A stretch of DNA of 64,000 nucleotides from contig SPJV01000099.1 of assembly GCA_006844765.1 (NCBI GenBank), positions 1-64,000 of the forward strand. The letters are read 5' to 3'. Positions 18,322 to 26,392 of this stretch are shown here, piece by piece; position 1 is the stretch's first letter, and the number at the start of each line of letters is the position of its first letter. The DNA is from Alphaproteobacteria bacterium (lineage in GTDB: Bacteria > Pseudomonadota > Alphaproteobacteria > UBA8366 > Aestuariispiraceae). The notes beneath the pieces were generated by a model. The model was not told where the DNA came from and did no database searches. It saw only the letters and a program-made list of their open reading frames with translations. A program made the translations under genes and the position numbers.

Positions 18322-18338
18322 ACAGGTTGTTGACCTGT
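18322..18338 (-). promoter_or_regulatory. Inverted repeat upstream of the dimethylglycine dehydrogenase gene
   Basis: ACAGGT and ACCTGT flank a 5-nt centre, about 90 bp upstream of the start at 18235. The 17-bp symmetric site is the size of a dimeric repressor operator. No regulator gene adjoins, so this is only a candidate. Confidence 0.35.
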
Positions 18339-18427
18339 GGCGGTATCTTAATCCTTGATCGGACCTTTTCCGACGCGAGGATGCGGTCTGGCGCCATTCG
18401 ATACTGCGATGCAGAGCACGATCTCAC

Positions 18428-19588
18428 CTATTCATCTTGCCTCTTCATTAATCGGAACATGGCCAGCAATGGAATGCAAAGAAACATCGATGCGGCGGCG
18501 AAATAGATCGGGGCGGCGGGATCACCGGTCATGTCGAGCGAGAATCCGGCGACAGCGGGCAGGGTGCCCATGCCGACATAATACCAAATAAAGAAAATAC
18601 CCATGCCCGGTCCCCGGTTCTTTGCGGACAGAACTTCTGCCGGCAAGGCAACGATGGAGCCGGCGGGCGCCCAGGCAAATATCCCGAACAAGATGAAGGG
18701 GCCGAGGAACCAGCTTGCCTCCAACATCCAAATGACCGCGACCAGCGTGCTGACGAGGCAGGTTAGAATGACAGTATTCGGTGCGGAGAATCGCTGCGCG
18801 ATTAACCCTGCTGTCGGGACTGCGATAATGCCCAACCACGTGCCGATGCTGACCAGGGGTGCTGCCTCAGTTGCGGGTACACCGCGCGACTGCAGGAATG
18901 TTGGGGCGAAGCTCAATATGATAACGATGCTGACATTGTAGAAGCACCAGATCGCACCGGAAATGCAGGTCAAATAGATCTCGCGAAGGGATAGGCTCCG
19001 GTTCTCTGTGTGTGTTCCCGGCGTGTTGGTGTCTTCCCGCGGCGGTGAATAGAAGACCAGGATCATCAGAAAGCCGATAGCAGCCAGGATCGCTGTTATG
19101 TGCTGCACGACCTGCCAGGAGAGAGCATCGGCAATGATCCCTTGGGAGACCAGACCGGCGGCGATTCCAAAGGGCCAGCTGTTGACGAAAATCGCCATGG
19201 CAAGGATCGTTTCCCGTCCGACGAACCAGTCGATCAGCATCTTCGTCAGCAGGACATTCAAGAAGACCGCACCGGTGCCGCACAGAATGCGCCCCACCAT
19301 CGCGGTGGTGTAGTCTGCACTGAGGCCTATCAGGGTGCCGCCAATGGCCATGAGCAGCAACCCGATCAGAACGATGCGCTGATCGCCGAAACGTTTACCC
19401 AATCCGCCGCTTGGATAGGCAACGATGATGCCGGGCAGCAGGTAGAGACCGACTAGTGTTCCGATCTTTGTGTAATCAATTCCAAAATCTGCGATCAGGA
19501 AATCAGCGATTGAGCCGACAGACTGGAACTGAAATCCCATAACAGCGCGCGCGCCGAACAAGACGGCCAGGATGCCCCAACGATTCAT
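18428..19588 (-). CDS. MFS transporter
   Basis: This 386-residue permease has about 12 membrane segments. The loop between segments 2 and 3 carries the MFS signature-like PSGGLGKRFGDQRIV, and a second copy-like loop is in LIAQRFSAPNT. It resembles the CynX/NimT-type MFS carriers for small anions or drugs, but the substrate is not readable. It is on the same strand as the dimethylglycine dehydrogenase, 193 nt upstream of it, so a shared role in methylated-amine uptake is possible but unproven. Confidence 0.85.
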   Translation of the reverse strand: MNRWGILAVLFGARAVMGFQFQSVGSIADFLIADFGIDYTKIGTLVGLYLLPGIIVAYPSGGLGKRFGDQRIVLIGLLLMAIGGTLIGLSADYTTAMVGRILCGTGAVFLNVLLTKMLIDWFVGRETILAMAIFVNSWPFGIAAGLVSQGIIADALSWQVVQHITAILAAIGFLMILVFYSPPREDTNTPGTHTENRSLSLREIYLTCISGAIWCFYNVSIVIILSFAPTFLQSRGVPATEAAPLVSIGTWLGIIAVPTAGLIAQRFSAPNTVILTCLVSTLVAVIWMLEASWFLGPFILFGIFAWAPAGSIVALPAEVLSAKNRGPGMGIFFIWYYVGMGTLPAVAGFSLDMTGDPAAPIYFAAASMFLCIPLLAMFRLMKRQDE

Positions 19589-19711
19589 GCCGTCCTTCCT
19601 GCTTGCGACCGTAGCCTCCGGCTCTCGGTGACCGGTTCTCCGTCAAGCCTTTGGAAGGCAGGGAGAGGCTCTCTTCTACGCTTGCACCCCGATTATGGGA
19701 AGGAAAACCCC

Positions 19712-20899
19712 TTATGCAGCGTCTTCGATTGAGGTTTGCGCGGCCTCAAGCATCCAGAAGGGATGGCCTTTGACGACCTGGTAGCGGTCTGAATAAAATC
19801 CGTTGAACCGGGTACGATACGCATTCGAATAGGCGCCGAGCCGGCCGATCTCGATCCAGTCACCGGTTCGCACGGCATCAGTCAGCAGAAACGGGCCGGG
19901 CGCACTGTCGATAGAATCGCAGGTAGGGCCAAACAGTTGGAACTCTGCGGTCGGACACGGTTCGACCGGGCGGTCACTCACCAGCTTGATCGGGAAATAC
20001 GGACCCAGGAAACGCAACTCCGACAGACCACCGAAGATGCCGTCATTCAAGAACAGGTCATTGCGGCGGCGCAGATCAACCTGCACCAGCATTGACATGC
20101 CGTCACCGACCAGGGCGCGCCCCGGCTCGCAGAATAACTTGCAGGGGCCTTTGAAACCCAGTTTCCGGTATTTGGCGGCAATCTTTTCGGCAAAGGCCTC
20201 GAATGCTGGTTCCGTACCGAGATACTGGCATGGAAAACCGCCGCCAACATCCAACACATCGATCGGCACTTCGCCCGCCATGGCTTGAACCCGCCGGCAG
20301 CGCTTCAAAGCGACTGAATAGGCCTTAACATCTGTGCAGTAGGATCCGACATGGAATGTGAGCCCTGTCTTGAAGCCTGCATCATGAACTTTCTTCAACA
20401 GCGCTGCCGCCTCGCCGAGGGGCGCACCGAATTTTCCGGAAAGACACATCACAGTCTGGCCGGCGGGCATCTGCACCCGAACCGACAGTAGGATCTTGTG
20501 GCGCTTTGCATTGGGGCCCAGTGCTTCGACGATCTTCTCAAACTCATCCTCGTGATCGAGTGCGAAGACCTTAACCCCATAGTCCCAATAGGCGGATCGG
20601 ATCGCCGGCGCCGGTTTTACCGGATGCATGAAATGGCAGGTCGCATTCGGAAATTGCTTTGTGATTGCAGCAATCTCGGTCAGGGAAGCGGTATCGAAAT
20701 GCGCAATCCCGCCTGCATGAAGTGCGTCCAAGACCAATGGATTGTCATTGCATTTGACCGCATACATGACTTCACCCGGAAAGGCGCGCCGCAGCCGTTC
20801 TGCCGTGGCTTTCAGAACGTCATGATAGATCAAATGGACCGGTGTTTCGTGACCGGTTTTTGAAAGGGAAATATTAGGTACGCGCGCGGCGTCCGGCAT
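19712..20899 (-). CDS. Type III PLP-dependent decarboxylase (ornithine/lysine decarboxylase)
   Basis: This 395-residue alanine-racemase-fold decarboxylase has the PLP lysine in MYAVKCNDNP, a glycine-rich phosphate site in DVGGGFPCQY, CEPGRALVGDG, and the catalytic cysteine region GPTCDSID near the C-terminus, as in eukaryotic-type ornithine decarboxylase. It makes putrescine (or cadaverine). The frame opens with GTG at 20917, but the ATG at 20899 has GGAGGG seven bases upstream and is preferred. A structured leader of about 200 nt precedes it. Confidence 0.88.
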   Translation of the reverse strand: MPDAARVPNISLSKTGHETPVHLIYHDVLKATAERLRRAFPGEVMYAVKCNDNPLVLDALHAGGIAHFDTASLTEIAAITKQFPNATCHFMHPVKPAPAIRSAYWDYGVKVFALDHEDEFEKIVEALGPNAKRHKILLSVRVQMPAGQTVMCLSGKFGAPLGEAAALLKKVHDAGFKTGLTFHVGSYCTDVKAYSVALKRCRRVQAMAGEVPIDVLDVGGGFPCQYLGTEPAFEAFAEKIAAKYRKLGFKGPCKLFCEPGRALVGDGMSMLVQVDLRRRNDLFLNDGIFGGLSELRFLGPYFPIKLVSDRPVEPCPTAEFQLFGPTCDSIDSAPGPFLLTDAVRTGDWIEIGRLGAYSNAYRTRFNGFYSDRYQVVKGHPFWMLEAAQTSIEDAA

Positions 20900-21100
20900 G
20901 GTCCAACCCTCCAACACAGCGCCAGCAGTTCCTTCGGTCTAACCCTTGGAACCCCAGGCCACATGGTGAATCGAAGCCTCTGCAGGCGCGGATCGCCGCT
21001 TCGGTACTTCATTGCGGATGTTATGCGGTCTTTCGTCACGGGTGTCCACAGGAAATACTGCATCGCGGTTATGCTGGAATTGCATAGCGGCTAAATGTTC
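20900..21100 (-). promoter_or_regulatory. Structured 5' leader of the ornithine decarboxylase gene (speF-leader candidate)
   Basis: The minus-strand leader contains a nested stem: CGAAGC (20972-20977) pairs with GCTTCG (20998-21003) around an inner GGCG/CGCC stem with a 5-nt loop. It also has a TATGC/GCATA hairpin (21070-21086) and a GTTCC/GGAAC pairing nearer the start. A conserved speF RNA motif is known upstream of ornithine decarboxylases in Alphaproteobacteria. Membership here is inferred from position and structure, not from a covariance search. An upstream reading frame starts at 21063 and runs into the decarboxylase start region. Confidence 0.4.
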
Positions 21101-21145
21101 TGAAAAACCAAATGCTTTGAAAAAACCGAAGACTTGAAGAGTTGA

Positions 21146-21721
21146 TCAGTCGAAAAGTGCGTCGATCGAGCTTTGGTTCATGACCTCAGCCGCTTCGGTC
21201 TCTTCTTCCTGCTGGACAGCAAGTTCTGCTTCCTTGGCGGCCCCGTTGATGATCGCGCCCGCGCGTTCCAGCAGCTCCCGTAGGGTTTGCGTGAATATTG
21301 AACATTCTGCGGCAAACCGACCGCTGGCTTCAGGATCCTCTGTTGCTTCTGAAAGCCCCATCAGGACCGGCAGGGTCTCTGCAATTGTGTCGTTTATCTG
21401 CCGGATGGTAACGCGAAGGGGCAGGCGATATTCAGGCGGCGCTTCACTATAAGCTTCGATTGCCAGCTCTTTGTGTTGGAAGCTCGAATCCCGAAAATGT
21501 TCTTCATAGGTTTTCGGGTGCCAGTCAGCGACGTCTTCCAGCATCTCGGGCATATCGGCCGCGAGTTCGAGCATCATCACCAATTCATTGAAATGATTCA
21601 GGTAGTCTGTTGAGAGCAGGGTGATGTTGTTGATTGTCGTGCCATCCACGCGCGCCCGCAATTCAGCAAGGCTTGCATGCGCGGAATCGGCTTCATTTTT
21701 ATTCATGCCGTTTGCATCCAC
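21146..21721 (-). CDS. Unrecognised cytosolic protein with terminal SIDALF motif
   Basis: This 191-residue acidic, mostly helical protein has no signal peptide. After a short N-terminal helix comes LLSTDYLNHFNELVMMLELA and then WHPKTYEEHFRDSSFQHKELAIEAY, which contains several conserved-looking His and Glu. A Glu/Ala-rich stretch precedes the end VMNQSSIDALFD. That terminal motif resembles the S-Q-x-x-I-D-A-L peptide at the N-terminus of FliM. I do not recognise the family. A role as a docking-peptide adaptor is only a suggestion. Single gene, good reading frame. Confidence 0.65.
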   Translation of the reverse strand: MDANGMNKNEADSAHASLAELRARVDGTTINNITLLSTDYLNHFNELVMMLELAADMPEMLEDVADWHPKTYEEHFRDSSFQHKELAIEAYSEAPPEYRLPLRVTIRQINDTIAETLPVLMGLSEATEDPEASGRFAAECSIFTQTLRELLERAGAIINGAAKEAELAVQQEEETEAAEVMNQSSIDALFD

Positions 21722-21775
21722 TGATTACCCGCAACGTAACGCGTATAGCGCCTTTATCCAAGGATTGATGCGGCA

Positions 21776-22360
21776 TCAACTGCGCGAGGAATCGAACCCG
21801 CGATCTTCCGCACGTTCCAACAACGTCGCAAGCGCATCTTCCACACTATCGCAGACTTGAAACAGATTCAGGTGTTCCTGGCTAACAAAACCTTCTCTAA
21901 CCTGATGCTCGACCAAATGAACGAAGTGATCCCAATAGCTGTTGATGTTTAGAACGATGACGGGCTTTTTGTGTAGCTTCAATTGTTTCCAGGTCAGGAT
22001 TTCAAAGGTCTCATCCAATGTTCCAAGGCCACCGGGAAGCACAATGAACCCGTCGGACAGCTCTGCCATTCGCTCCTTGCGGCTATGCATGTCGTCGGTG
22101 CGGATCAGTTCTGTGACCCCTTGTTTTCCGACTTCCAGGTCATCTAGGAAACGCGGGATGATGCCGGTCACCTGTCCGCCATGGTCCAACGTTGCTTGGG
22201 CAACGGTGCCCATCAAACCAATATCGCCGCCGCCATAGATGAGGCGAATTCCAGCCTCTGCCAGTTTTTGTCCCAAAGCCTCAGCCGCAATTCGATAGCT
22301 TGGGGAGGCACCCATGCGGGACCCGCAATAGACACATACACTGCCGACGGGGTTTCTCAC
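21776..22360 (-). CDS. LOG-family nucleotide hydrolase (TIGR00730)
   Basis: This 194-residue Rossmann-like protein has the two LOG hallmarks: GGGDIGLMG, and the phosphoribohydrolase signature PGGLGTLDETFEILTWKQ. The plant LOG homologues release the free base from cytokinin nucleoside 5'-monophosphates; bacterial members act on purine nucleoside monophosphates such as AMP. It starts with SVCVYCGSRMG as usual. The last 10 residues (EDRGFDSSRS) extend a little beyond the typical end. Confidence 0.9.
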   Translation of the reverse strand: MRNPVGSVCVYCGSRMGASPSYRIAAEALGQKLAEAGIRLIYGGGDIGLMGTVAQATLDHGGQVTGIIPRFLDDLEVGKQGVTELIRTDDMHSRKERMAELSDGFIVLPGGLGTLDETFEILTWKQLKLHKKPVIVLNINSYWDHFVHLVEHQVREGFVSQEHLNLFQVCDSVEDALATLLERAEDRGFDSSRS

Positions 22361-22520
22361 TTTCTTATCGCTTTCCGCTCTACTAAAAAGCCGATTATTG
22401 AAGCCACTTGCCCTGGGCGCAAGCGGAATGCGTGGTCAGTGTGGGCTGGACAGCAGCCTGCAAAGCAGGTTTAACTGAATCTGTCTGAATTCAAGGGTTT
22501 CAGGGCGGAGACTGTCCCAA

Positions 22521-23678
22521 GTGAATCGTACTGTTATACTGGGTCTGATCGGTGCTGTGATTGTCGTTTTAGCGCTTTTGCTGAACGATTTTCTATCTAT
22601 CGATCCGGCAAAAGAAGCTGAGAAGAGTACGGAAGAGACGGCGGAGGCCACCCCATCGTCTCCTGATGAGGACTCGAGCGCCGCATCCGACGATGGGGCG
22701 GAGGCGCCGGATAGCGTCTCTTCAAGCGATGACACGTCCAGTTCCGAACAACCTTCTGGGTCTGTTACCACGGATGACACGCCTGACGTGGAACCATCCG
22801 GCGATACGGCGGATCGGCTGGAAACCGTTGAAGATACGAAAGATGCCCCGAGCTTTGATGTCGTTCGGATCAGCCGCGAAGGCGATACTGTGATCGCTGG
22901 TCGGGCGGAACCGGGGGCGATTGTTCGCATCTATGATGGGGAAGAGGAGATCGGCTCCGTCGAAGCCGACGCGCGCGGTGAGTGGGTGTATCTGCCGTCC
23001 GCCCCCTTGAAACCCGGAAGCCACGATCTGTCCTTGGCGACCGAAACGCCGGGTGAGGCGCCTTTGCGGTCTGAGAATGCCGTCGTCCTGGTTGTGCCTG
23101 AGGCAGGAAAAAATGTGGCTGGGGAAGAGGTCGAGAGCGGTGGTGAAGCGCTCGCAGTGCTGGTTCCAAAGGATCCGGATGCGCTGACAACCCGGGTGCT
23201 TCAGAAACCTTCTGGTAAGGGCGTAAGCGCAAGTACCGGCGATTTGGCGGTCGATTCCGTCGACTATGATGATAAGGGGGCTGTGTCCGTTGGCGGACGC
23301 GGTAAACCAGGATCAACTGTGCGGACCTATCTGGATAACGAGCCGGTTGGGGAAGCGGTTGTCGATGAATCCGGCCGGTGGAATGTCAAACCGGATGATG
23401 ACATCACTGAAGGCGTCTATAGCCTGCGTGTTGACGCGGTCGATGAAGGTTCCGTCGTCGCACGGCTGGAATTGCCTTTCAGTAAGTCCAAGCCCTTGTT
23501 GGATTTCAAGGGCGATAACTTTGTAATCGTTCAACCGGGGAACAGTCTCTGGCGGATCGCACGCAGGGTGCTGGGAAGCGGCTATCATTTCTCGGTAATC
23601 TATGAAGCGAACCGGGATCAAATTCGAGACCCCGATCTAATCTATCCGGGGCAGATTATGGAAGTGCCGGCGAATTAA
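22521..23678 (+). CDS. Membrane-anchored LysM protein with Ig-like repeats
   Basis: This 385-residue protein begins at a GTG. A single N-terminal membrane anchor (residues 4-24) is followed by a roughly 85-residue acidic Ser/Glu/Asp-rich linker. Two similar Ig-like modules follow (about 115-190 and 240-320), sharing GxAEPGAIVRIY/GKPGSTVRTYLD and DARGEWVY/DESGRWNV. A C-terminal LysM domain has VQPGNSLWRIARRVLG and PDLIYPGQIMEVP. It likely binds peptidoglycan in the periplasm. Similar LysM proteins are widespread in Alphaproteobacteria. It lies upstream of the psd-pssA genes on the same strand. Confidence 0.85.
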   Translation: MNRTVILGLIGAVIVVLALLLNDFLSIDPAKEAEKSTEETAEATPSSPDEDSSAASDDGAEAPDSVSSSDDTSSSEQPSGSVTTDDTPDVEPSGDTADRLETVEDTKDAPSFDVVRISREGDTVIAGRAEPGAIVRIYDGEEEIGSVEADARGEWVYLPSAPLKPGSHDLSLATETPGEAPLRSENAVVLVVPEAGKNVAGEEVESGGEALAVLVPKDPDALTTRVLQKPSGKGVSASTGDLAVDSVDYDDKGAVSVGGRGKPGSTVRTYLDNEPVGEAVVDESGRWNVKPDDDITEGVYSLRVDAVDEGSVVARLELPFSKSKPLLDFKGDNFVIVQPGNSLWRIARRVLGSGYHFSVIYEANRDQIRDPDLIYPGQIMEVPAN

Positions 23679-23732
23679 GACAGCCGGCATATGACACACC
23701 AGAATGGTCGCTTTGCTGCGACGGGAGATATC

Positions 23733-24437
23733 ATGAAGGATGTCTTGAAGCCGGTCATGGTGCCGATACACCGGGAAGGCTGGGCTTTTATCGCGTTGGC
23801 AGCGCTCTTGAGCTGTGTCCTCGCAGTTTTTTCCTGGGGGTTCCTGTTCATTGGAATCCCGCTGACTGCCTGGGTTGTCTATTTCTTCCGGGATCCGGAT
23901 CGGGTCACGCCGGCGCGGCAGGGGCTCGTCATTGCACCGGCGGATGGTGTTATCTGCTCGATCGGTTTGGCAGCGCCGCCGCCTGAGCTTGAGATGGGCG
24001 ATAAGCCCATGAACCGTATCGCGACCTTCATGAATGTCTTCGATGTTCATGTGAACCGTATGCCTTGTGATGCAAGCGTCGTATCGATGTCCTATCGGCC
24101 GGGTAAGTTCGTCAATGCGGATTTGGACAAGGCCAGCACCGATAATGAGCGCCAGTCGATCCGAATTGAATCGGTCAATGGCAAAGAGATCGCGGTTGTT
24201 CAGATCGCTGGTCTGGTTGCACGCCGAATTCTCTGCGATATCGAGCCGGGCGACGAACTGCGCGCGGGGGAGCGTTTCGGTATGATCCGCTTCGGCAGCC
24301 GGGTTGATGTCTATCTGCCACGGACTGTTCAGCCGATGGTCTGTATCGGACAGCGGATGATCGCCGGCGAAACGGTGATGGCGGATCTCGGCGGGCATCG
24401 CGGCAAGGAAGGCGCCCGGAAAGGGGAAATTCGTTAG
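23733..24437 (+). CDS. psd: Phosphatidylserine decarboxylase
   Basis: This 234-residue membrane-associated enzyme makes phosphatidylethanolamine from phosphatidylserine. It has two N-terminal hydrophobic segments, the catalytic region VIAPADGVICSI, NVFDVHVNRMP (His of the charge relay) and the self-cleavage site RFGSRVDVYLP, in which the Ser becomes the pyruvoyl prosthetic group. This is the short alphaproteobacterial type. The frame opens at 23691, but the ATG at 23733 has GGGAG at the right distance and starts with the normal hydrophobic N-terminus. It abuts pssA. Confidence 0.93.
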   Translation: MKDVLKPVMVPIHREGWAFIALAALLSCVLAVFSWGFLFIGIPLTAWVVYFFRDPDRVTPARQGLVIAPADGVICSIGLAAPPPELEMGDKPMNRIATFMNVFDVHVNRMPCDASVVSMSYRPGKFVNADLDKASTDNERQSIRIESVNGKEIAVVQIAGLVARRILCDIEPGDELRAGERFGMIRFGSRVDVYLPRTVQPMVCIGQRMIAGETVMADLGGHRGKEGARKGEIR

Positions 24438-25307
24438 ATGTTGAAACCGAAGCGCAGACGGACACGGCAGGCACCACGGTTGAGAGGGCTCAGCCTTACG
24501 AAATTGATCCCCAGCATGGTCACGGTCGCAGCGACCTGTGCCGGCCTGACCGGTGTGCGGTTCGCGCTGGAGGGGAACTTCGAGTTTGCCGTCGGCGCGA
24601 TTGTTCTGGCCTCGATCCTGGATGCGCTCGATGGGCGCATGGCACGTCTCCTCAATGCATCGAGCGAGTTTGGTGCACAATTGGATTCACTGTCGGATGT
24701 CGTAGCCTTTGGGGTCGCACCGGCCCTGATTCTTTATTTCTGGATTTTGACCGATCTGTCCGGTGTAGGCTGGGCTGCGGCTCTGATCCTGGCGGTTTCC
24801 TGCGGCCTAAGGCTGGCGCGGTTTAACAGCCGCATAGATAGCCTGCCACCCTACGCCTATAATTATTTTCAAGGCATTCCGGCCCCGGCGGCTGCGTTAC
24901 TGGCGTTGTTTCCACTCGTCCTGAGTTTTCTCTTCGGGGCGGGTAGCATTCCGGCGTCGGTCGTTGCGATCTGGTGCGTCGTCATAGCTATCTTGATGGT
25001 GAGTGAGGTCCCAACCTTCTCCTTCAAGAAATTCAAGCTGCCGTCTTGGTCGATTGTACCCTTCATGGGCGTTGTTGCGGCGGCGATTGCCGGCCTTGCC
25101 GGTGCGCCGTGGGAGACACTGTCGGTCATTGGCGTCCTCTACCTCATCACCATTCCCATTGCGGCCCTGCGCTATGCCAAACTGAAGGCCGAGGCGGATA
25201 AGCTCCGGGGGGAAGATGATGGCAGCGAAGATGATGATAATAGTGCAGGCGGCGATGATAGTAGCGATAGCGGCGATGGTGTCGCGACCCTGCGCCCGGT
25301 CGGTTAA
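24438..25307 (+). CDS. pssA: CDP-diacylglycerol-serine O-phosphatidyltransferase
   Basis: This 289-residue integral membrane enzyme supplies phosphatidylserine to Psd. The CDP-alcohol phosphotransferase signature D-G-x2-A-R-x8-G-x3-D-x3-D is intact (residues about 57-79: DALDGRMARLL, then EFGAQLDSLSDVVAFG). It has about 8 hydrophobic segments. The ATG follows the psd stop directly as TAGATG. The last 30 residues form an unusual acidic Asp/Ser/Gly tail (GEDDGSEDDDNSAGGDDSS). Its stop overlaps the next ATG as TAATG. Confidence 0.94.
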   Translation: MLKPKRRRTRQAPRLRGLSLTKLIPSMVTVAATCAGLTGVRFALEGNFEFAVGAIVLASILDALDGRMARLLNASSEFGAQLDSLSDVVAFGVAPALILYFWILTDLSGVGWAAALILAVSCGLRLARFNSRIDSLPPYAYNYFQGIPAPAAALLALFPLVLSFLFGAGSIPASVVAIWCVVIAILMVSEVPTFSFKKFKLPSWSIVPFMGVVAAAIAGLAGAPWETLSVIGVLYLITIPIAALRYAKLKAEADKLRGEDDGSEDDDNSAGGDDSSDSGDGVATLRPVG

Positions 25308-25777
25308 TGACGGCCGATATCCGCTGTCGATCTGCTGTTCAAGATGATCTGGATGTGATCCTGGCTCTCTTGCGCGATGATGCGCTGGGGCAGACTCGCG
25401 AATATCTGAACGCTGATGATCGCGCCCATTATTCGGCAGCGCTGGAGCGGATATCAACGCAACCGGATAACGACGTCATCGTAGTTGAGCGTGGCGGTGT
25501 GGTCGTTGGAACCTTTCAGATGACCTTTATCGACAATCTCTCCCTGCGTGCCTCTACCCGCGCGCAAATTGAGGGGGTGCGCGTCCGCTCCGATCTGCGT
25601 GGCGAGGGGATTGGCGAGGCGATGATGCGTTGGGCGCTGGATCGCGCCAAGGAGCGCGGCTGCGCCCTCGTCCAACTGACGACAAATCGGGATCGTGGAG
25701 AGCAGGCAACGCGCTTCTATGAGAAGCTTGGCTTCAAAGCGACCCATCACGGCATGAAGCTGTACTTCTCTGAGTGA
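25307..25777 (+). CDS. GNAT N-acetyltransferase
   Basis: This 156-residue acetyltransferase contains the acetyl-CoA-binding motif A as VRVRSDLRGEGIGEAMMRWA and the motif B end RFYEKLGFKAT. The acceptor substrate is unknown. It overlaps the pssA stop by one base (TAATG), so it is translated from the phospholipid operon message. It converges with the RidA gene. Confidence 0.85.
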   Translation: MTADIRCRSAVQDDLDVILALLRDDALGQTREYLNADDRAHYSAALERISTQPDNDVIVVERGGVVVGTFQMTFIDNLSLRASTRAQIEGVRVRSDLRGEGIGEAMMRWALDRAKERGCALVQLTTNRDRGEQATRFYEKLGFKATHHGMKLYFSE

Positions 25778-25808
25778 GGGGGGGCGGTCAGGGCGTCGGC
25801 CGCGAGCC

Positions 25809-26213
25809 TTAACCTTCGTGAGGTGCTGCCGCAGCGATTGCCTCGACCTCAACGACAAACTCTTCCCGCGCGAACCCTGACACGATCATCAAGGTAGAGG
25901 CCGGTGGCGGCTCAATTCCGGCAATGAAGGCGTCCCGCGCCCGCATATACCCTGGAAGGTGGTCCCGTGCGGTCACATAGGCGTTGAAGCGAATGATATC
26001 AGCGCGGGTCATGCCAGCTTCGGCAAGCACCGCGTCAATATTCCCAAAACACAGACGCGCCTGCGCTTCCGCACCGTCAGGAATGTGGTCGTTCGGGTCT
26101 ATTCCCAATTGGCCTGACACGAAAAGCAAGCGTGCGCCTGCGGTAACCTCGACCCCATGGGAGTAATGCGCGAAAGGGGCGCGGATCTGCGGTGGGGTCA
26201 GATGGTTAAGCAT
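25809..26213 (-). CDS. RidA-family enamine/imine deaminase
   Basis: This 134-residue YjgF/RidA-fold trimeric protein has LLFVSGQLGIDPND, DAVLAEAGMTRADIIRFNAYVT and a C-terminal VEVEAIAAA. RidA proteins hydrolyse reactive enamines and imines, and some (RutC-like) act in catabolic pathways. The frame is open to 26285; the ATG at 26213, preceded by GAAGGG, gives the normal family start. It is transcribed divergently from the flavin-monooxygenase island at 26393, so it may serve that pathway. Confidence 0.85.
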   Translation of the reverse strand: MLNHLTPPQIRAPFAHYSHGVEVTAGARLLFVSGQLGIDPNDHIPDGAEAQARLCFGNIDAVLAEAGMTRADIIRFNAYVTARDHLPGYMRARDAFIAGIEPPPASTLMIVSGFAREEFVVEVEAIAAAAPHEG

Positions 26214-26392
26214 AGCAATCCCTTCGTGTGAAATAACATCATTGACAAGCGCCCCCATTCCAGTGTTTCCATTAAGGCAGCTCAAGTGACCGCGCAGTGA
26301 GCTTTAATCGGTGTGCGGCGCTGAAGTGGGCACGCAGTCAGTCTAAACGGTGTGTGCCGTCCTTGCTTTAGTCAAGCGATGGATGGCGATTC

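Noticed and set aside
18236..18427. Possible glycine riboswitch upstream of dimethylglycine dehydrogenase
   Set aside because: I could not find the conserved glycine-aptamer core or a tandem repeat of it; only the short inverted repeat stands out.
21780..21812. tRNA T-arm-like stretch (GGTTCGATTCC on the minus strand) at the LOG gene end
   Set aside because: It lies in the coding end of the gene, the stem does not pair well, and no anticodon arm or acceptor stem can be built around it.
23637..24680. 347-residue minus-strand frame opposite psd and pssA
   Set aside because: Shadow of two well-supported phospholipid genes.
26242..26270. TTGACA element in the divergent region before the flavin reductase gene
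   Set aside because: No acceptable -10 element follows at 16-18 nt.
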